Shown one piece after another: positions 44,167 through 46,902 of a stretch of DNA of 46,902 nucleotides. This DNA is from an uncultured Verrucomicrobia subdivision 3 bacterium (GTDB lineage: Bacteria > Verrucomicrobiota > Verrucomicrobiia > Limisphaerales > UBA11358), in the NCBI GenBank assembly GCA_903917705.1, contig CAIXBQ010000128.1:1-46902 (forward strand). Direction: 5' to 3'. A model generated the notes under the pieces. The model saw nothing but the letters and a program-made list of their open reading frames with translations. It had not been told where the DNA came from and did no database searches. A program made the position numbers and the translations under genes. How positions within the stretch are numbered: position 1 is the first letter of the stretch; each line of letters begins with the position of its first letter.

Positions 44167-44357
44167 ACCCGCGTTGGATCGCTTTTCTCAAAATCGTCGT
44201 CCTACTGCTGGTGGTGGCCGCTTTGCTGATGCTGTTCCCGCCCGCGTTCAGGTTTGTGGAAATGGCCGCGCTGGAACTGCGTTATCTTTGGTGGATGGTC
44301 CTGCTGCTCGCGCTGGCGGCGTGGCTCATCTGGGGGCTGGGCTCCAAAAAGAAATAA
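44163..44357 (+). CDS. Small two-span membrane protein coupled to the SPFH gene
   Basis: 64 residues with two hydrophobic helices (FLKIVVLLLVVAALLMLF and YLWWMVLLLALAAWLIWGL) and a basic tail GSKKK, placing the C-terminus inside the cell. Its ATG overlaps the SPFH gene stop. No family recognised. The overlap and membrane nature suggest it works with, or stabilises, the SPFH ring; this is inference only. Confidence 0.75.
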   Translation: MNPRWIAFLKIVVLLLVVAALLMLFPPAFRFVEMAALELRYLWWMVLLLALAAWLIWGLGSKKK

Positions 44358-44370
44358 CCGTCCCTTGCGG

Positions 44371-44402
44371 AAAAAATGCGGCCGGGTTGCCCCGACCGCA
44401 TT
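44371..44402 (-). terminator. Rho-independent terminator of clpP
   Basis: Stem AATGCGGCCGGG / CCCGACCGCATT (44375-44386 and 44391-44402) with loop TTGC and one G-U type mismatch. On the minus strand it is followed by a run of T (44371-44376). It lies 22 bp after the clpP stop and between the convergent small membrane gene and clpP. Confidence 0.8.
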
Positions 44403-44424
44403 ACGTTAAAAATTCGCTGCCGCC

Positions 44425-45048
44425 CTACGCCTTTTCCGCGCCGGGGATATCCTTGCGGGACTGCACGACCTGGTCCACCAGGCCGTAAGCCTTCGCCTCG
44501 TCGGCGCTCATGAAATTATCGCGGTCGCAGTCTTTTTCCACCTGCTCCACGCTTTTGCCGGTGTGTTTGGCGAGGATGGTGTTCAGGCGCTGCTTGAGTT
44601 TCAGCATGTATTTCACGCGGATTTCCACGTCGCTGGCCTGGCCTTCCGCGCCGCCGAGCACCTGGTGGATCATCACGTTCGCGTTCGGCAGGGCGAACCG
44701 CTTGCCCTTGGTGCCCGCCGCCAGCAGCACCGCGCCCATGCTCGCCGCCTGGCCCACGCAATAGGTGTTCACGTCGCAGGTGAGATATTGCATCGTGTCG
44801 TAGATGGCCAGCCCCGCCGAGACGCTGCCGCCGGGCGAGTTGATGTAGAGATGGATGTCCTTCTTCGGGTCGCTCATCTGCAGGAACAGGAGCTGCGCGA
44901 TGACGATGTTGGCGATGTTGTCGTCCACCGGCGTGCCGAGGAACAGGATGCGGTCCACCAGCAGCCGCGAATAGATGTCCCAGCTGCGCTCGCCGCGCGC
45001 CGTCTGCTCGACCACGATGGGAACCAGGAAATTGTTTGACTCGTTCAT
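44425..45048 (-). CDS. clpP: ATP-dependent Clp protease proteolytic subunit
   Basis: The ATG at 45048 gives [20 protein letters not shown], followed by [10 protein letters not shown], the standard ClpP opening, at 207 residues; an upstream GTG-type start would add 16 unconserved residues. The catalytic triad is present: Ser103 in GQAASMGA, His128 in VMIHQ, and Asp177 in the DRDNFMS context. [15 protein letters not shown] is also typical. It forms the 14-mer chamber that degrades proteins delivered by ClpA/X/C. No clpX follows, so the ATPase is encoded elsewhere. It is divergent from yajQ. Confidence 0.97.
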   Translation of the reverse strand: MNESNNFLVPIVVEQTARGERSWDIYSRLLVDRILFLGTPVDDNIANIVIAQLLFLQMSDPKKDIHLYINSPGGSVSAGLAIYDTMQYLTCDVNTYCVGQAASMGAVLLAAGTKGKRFALPNANVMIHQVLGGAEGQASDVEIRVKYMLKLKQRLNTILAKHTGKSVEQVEKDCDRDNFMSADEAKAYGLVDQVVQSRKDIPGAEKA

Positions 45049-45157
45049 GCGGAAATAACTACCCCATTTTCGCGACAAGTAAAGCATGCGATGCACCGTG
45101 GCCTCCTCGGTCCCCTTTGCGCTTTTCCTCGCCGCGGCGTTTTCCTACGATGGGCTC

Positions 45158-45643
45158 ATGCCATCATTCGACATTGTTTCGCAGGTCAACTCGATGGAAA
45201 TCGAGAACGCCGTCAACCAGGCCAAAAAGGAGCTCGCCAACCGCTTTGATTTCAAGGGCAGCAAGGCCGAGATCGTTTTGGAAAAAACCGAGATCAAGCT
45301 CACCGCCGAGGACGCCTACAAGGTGCGCACGCTGAACGAGATGGTCATCGGCAAGCTGGCCAAGCGCGGCATCAGCCTCAAGAGCGTGGAGCAGTGCGAC
45401 CCCGATATTTCGCCGCTCGGCCACACGCGGCAGAGCATCAAGATCAAGAACGGCATCGAGAGCGCCGTGGCCAAGGAGATCACCGGCTTCATCCGCGAGG
45501 GCAAGTTCAAGGTGACCACCCAGATCCAGGGCGACGAGGTGCGGGTGAACGGCAAGAGCCGCGACGAATTGCAGACCGTCATCGCCGCCGTGCGCGCCCA
45601 CGAATTCACCGTGGCCGTGCAGTTCGTGAATTTCCGGGAGTGA
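45158..45643 (+). CDS. yajQ: YajQ-family nucleotide-binding protein
   Basis: 161 residues from ATG 45158, beginning MPSFDIVSQVNSMEIENAVN with the family-typical ELANRFDFKGSKAEI. The internal segments RGISLKSVEQ and GDEVRVNGKSRDELQ and the end VQFVNFRE complete the match. The DUF520/YajQ family has two ferredoxin-like domains; some members bind cyclic-di-GMP and act with transcription factors, others bind nucleic acids. Which applies here is unknown. The AT-rich unknown gene follows after only three bases, probably on the same transcript. Confidence 0.95.
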   Translation: MPSFDIVSQVNSMEIENAVNQAKKELANRFDFKGSKAEIVLEKTEIKLTAEDAYKVRTLNEMVIGKLAKRGISLKSVEQCDPDISPLGHTRQSIKIKNGIESAVAKEITGFIREGKFKVTTQIQGDEVRVNGKSRDELQTVIAAVRAHEFTVAVQFVNFRE

Positions 45644-45646
45644 AAA

Positions 45647-46249
45647 ATGATACATTCACTTATAAAAAAACGGTTGGTGACTGATGCCGGCCAAGCGAAA
45701 ACTTTTGACCGGTTGATCAAGGGGATTATCACTGCTGCCTTGTGTGACCATGGAACCAAGATTGTCTTTGGTGAGCCATGCGAACCAGGGTGGAAGAAAC
45801 TAGAAACAGAGCGGTATTCCGAACCAAAACATTCCATCGAAGACGAAGACATCGCATTATTTACCGGTAGCAACGTGGAAGAAGTGACCGAAGATAGACT
45901 CAAGCGGGAATCAGAAATCAAGGTGGAGCTTGGTGACTATGGCCTGCCGATGTGGATTAAAATACGCGAGGGATACTATGAATGTGCGCCTCTTCCCAAA
46001 GTCATCTTTCTTGACATGATTCTCACCATGCGGGACTGGAATAAGAAGCAAATCCCGTGGGATCAGGAAAATCCGCGTTGGGAAGAAATCAAAAATTTGC
46101 CGCCCCAAGAAACCGTCAAGAACACTCTGTCCAATTTTTTGTTAAGGCTTGAAGATGGTCGAATCATTCATGCCTCGCTTGGCTTTGAGCAAAGTTTTTG
46201 CCTTTCCATTTCCATCCGCGACACAGGCAAAACGGTTTCAGCGCCGTAG
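45647..46249 (+). CDS. AT-rich gene of unknown function ending inside a REP-like repeat
   Basis: 200 residues, not recognised. Opens MIHSLIKKRLVTDAGQAKTF and is rich in acidic and aromatic residues; no membrane segment or signal peptide. A tryptophan-rich block near the middle (MILTMRDWNKKQIPWDQENP) is its most distinctive part. Base composition is clearly less GC-rich than yajQ, three bases upstream. The last codons (VSAP) and the TAG stop lie inside the left arm of the REP-like inverted repeat at 46239, so the original C-terminus may have been replaced. Possibly a transferred gene. Confidence 0.6.
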   Translation: MIHSLIKKRLVTDAGQAKTFDRLIKGIITAALCDHGTKIVFGEPCEPGWKKLETERYSEPKHSIEDEDIALFTGSNVEEVTEDRLKRESEIKVELGDYGLPMWIKIREGYYECAPLPKVIFLDMILTMRDWNKKQIPWDQENPRWEEIKNLPPQETVKNTLSNFLLRLEDGRIIHASLGFEQSFCLSISIRDTGKTVSAP

Positions 46250-46400
46250 GCGCGACATATTTGTAGTTTGCAGTTCACCAAAATTCCCCAGCTCCGTCAG
46301 GAGCGACATCTTCTGTGTGCGTCGGTAATATGCCGCTCCTGACGGAGCTTGAATTCATTTCAGGCTGGCCGGCTACAAAGATTCCGCGCCTACGGCGCTG
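46239..46400. repeat. Nested REP/BIME-like inverted repeats
   Basis: Outer arms 46239-46266 and 46373-46400 are 28-bp inverted copies with three mismatches (core CAGCGCCGTAGGCGCG). Inner arms 46290-46309 and 46330-46349 are 20-bp inverted copies with one mismatch (core AGCTCCGTCAGGAGCG). Inner and outer arms are related to each other (both CCGT-AGG-GCGACAT), so four copies of one palindromic family are arranged head to head. This is the structure of REP doublets mobilised by IS200/IS605-like (RAYT) transposases; none is encoded in the window. The pair could also form a stable RNA hairpin ending the upstream gene's transcript. Confidence 0.75.
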
Positions 46401-46423
46401 ATACTAATCTCCGCTGCCCGTTT

Positions 46424-46780
46424 ATCCTTCGACCCGCGGCGGTTGGTTATCGGTGCCATCCGATTTGGGGAGACACCGAAACCACTGGCTCCGAAACCTA
46501 ACCCGTTCGTCCCGTCACCGAATCCGTTCACCTCCCAGCCGAGTCGGTTCGGCTTTGGAGTGAACCGATTCGTTTTATTGCCGAACCTGTTCTCACAATT
46601 GGTATAATGGTTCGTCAATTTGCAGAACTCACTAACCTATTTGGTCAAATAGTTTCCAGTCGGAATGAACTAGTTATTCTAATTGGTCAAATAGATGTAA
46701 ACCAATGGCAAACAATTTATCTATTTCGGCAAATTATTTTCAACTTATGGCAACTATTTTACCAACGGTGTTAATAGACC
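46424..46780. repeat. Degenerate tandem array with exact 21-bp period (about 17 units)
   Basis: On the plus strand each unit ends at an anchor, mostly GTT or ATT, preceded by a loose core like CCGAAnCnG. Anchors fall at 46442, 46463, 46484 and so on every 21 bp to 46757 without any indel, with a last weak unit at 46778. The first half is GC-rich, the second half AT-rich, yet the phase holds. TTGGTCAAATAG occurs twice, 42 bp apart (46641, 46683). 21 bp equals seven codons and two turns of B-DNA. The array starts about 20 bp after the REP-like element. The region 46781-46902 shows nothing further that I can support. Confidence 0.75.
46607..46774 (+). CDS. Possible 55-residue heptad-repeat peptide inside the 21-bp array
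   Basis: Open frame from ATG 46607 to TAA 46772. It starts MVRQFAELTNLFGQIV and continues SSRNELVILIGQID, VNQWQTIYLFRQII, FNLWQLFYQRC. Each 21-bp unit gives one heptad with hydrophobic residues near positions 3 and 6-7 and Gln/Glu at position 5, which is the spacing of a coiled coil. The frame stays open for further heptads upstream of the ATG back to about 46502. No Shine-Dalgarno site is seen, and a 21-bp repeat tends to keep frames open anyway, so translation is uncertain. Confidence 0.3.
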   Translation: MVRQFAELTNLFGQIVSSRNELVILIGQIDVNQWQTIYLFRQIIFNLWQLFYQRC

Positions 46781-46902
46781 GCACGAAAAAGGATATGAAA
46801 ACAGGCCCGCAAACGAGCTTGGAGCCGCCAACCGCGCGTCGGTGTTCGCGGGGTTTGCCTGAGTCTCTTTTGTGGTAAAAACCCTGTAAACACGCGCTAA
46901 AA

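Noticed and set aside
46373..46618. Minus-strand frame with a seven-residue NRFG-like repeat, TTG start
   Set aside because: It ends in the REP arm, is interrupted by stop codons upstream in the same phase, and an open frame is expected from a 21-bp repeat.
46795..46878. 27-codon frame after an AAAAAGG-like ribosome site
   Set aside because: Too short, no hydrophobic or conserved feature, no context beyond the window edge.

Overview
The window is GC-rich, densely coding chromosomal DNA from a free-living heterotroph. Gene content points to the Verrucomicrobiota, probably near Pedosphaeraceae/Limisphaerales. Supporting this are the MoxR/DUF58/VWA operon joined to an ABC exporter, a periplasmic beta-propeller histidine kinase, secreted GH2, GH20 and PL4 enzymes, and a paired acyl-CoA dehydrogenase and ETF:quinone oxidoreductase. 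The taxonomy is inferred from gene content only. I saw no rRNA, tRNA, CRISPR array, transposase or integrase.

Layout. 148-2445: a possible small membrane peptide, a PEBP-family protein and RNA 2',3'-cyclic phosphodiesterase on the minus strand, and a TSUP-family permease on the plus strand. 2468-15126: an eight-gene minus-strand operon with nearly every junction overlapping or within 40 bp (coiled-coil membrane protein, MoxR ATPase, large membrane protein, ABC ATPase, ABC permease, DUF58 protein, BatA-like VWA protein, double-VWA protein). 15342-23562: carbohydrate use, with a GH2 glycosidase carrying an inserted discoidin-like domain, the operon GH20 hexosaminidase-NagA-NagB, and a divergent MFS transporter. 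23670-28084: a propeller histidine kinase and its NarL-type regulator, diverging from a small winged-helix regulator across an exact 42-bp tandem repeat array. 28123-35172: argH, a zinc-ribbon membrane protein, cinA, a receiver-first histidine kinase and an orphan aconitase-family large subunit. 35276-42682: a rhamnogalacturonan lyase, then an acyl-CoA dehydrogenase, an ETF:quinone oxidoreductase-like protein, an AT-rich membrane protein gene and a frameshifted, truncated etfB remnant. 42728-46249: 3-methyladenine DNA glycosylase, an SPFH protein with a small membrane partner, clpP, yajQ and an AT-rich unknown gene. 46239-46780: nested REP-like inverted repeats running straight into an indel-free 21-bp tandem array.

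How the genes fit together. GH20, NagA and NagB form a linear route from GlcNAc oligomers to fructose-6-phosphate; the GlcNAc kinase is not in the window. GH2 and PL4 suggest use of plant or algal polysaccharide. The dehydrogenase and ETF-QO would pass electrons from acyl-CoA to quinone through an ETF that must now come from elsewhere, because the local etfB is broken. The MoxR/VWA/ABC operon looks like a cell-envelope machine whose substrate cannot be read from the sequence.

The most unusual signals are the two tandem arrays with periods of exactly 42 bp (27521-27730) and 21 bp (46424-46780), i.e. four and two turns of B-DNA or 14 and 7 codons. Next come the etfB ruin beside an AT-rich insert, and a short response-regulator fossil between the GH2 gene and nagB.
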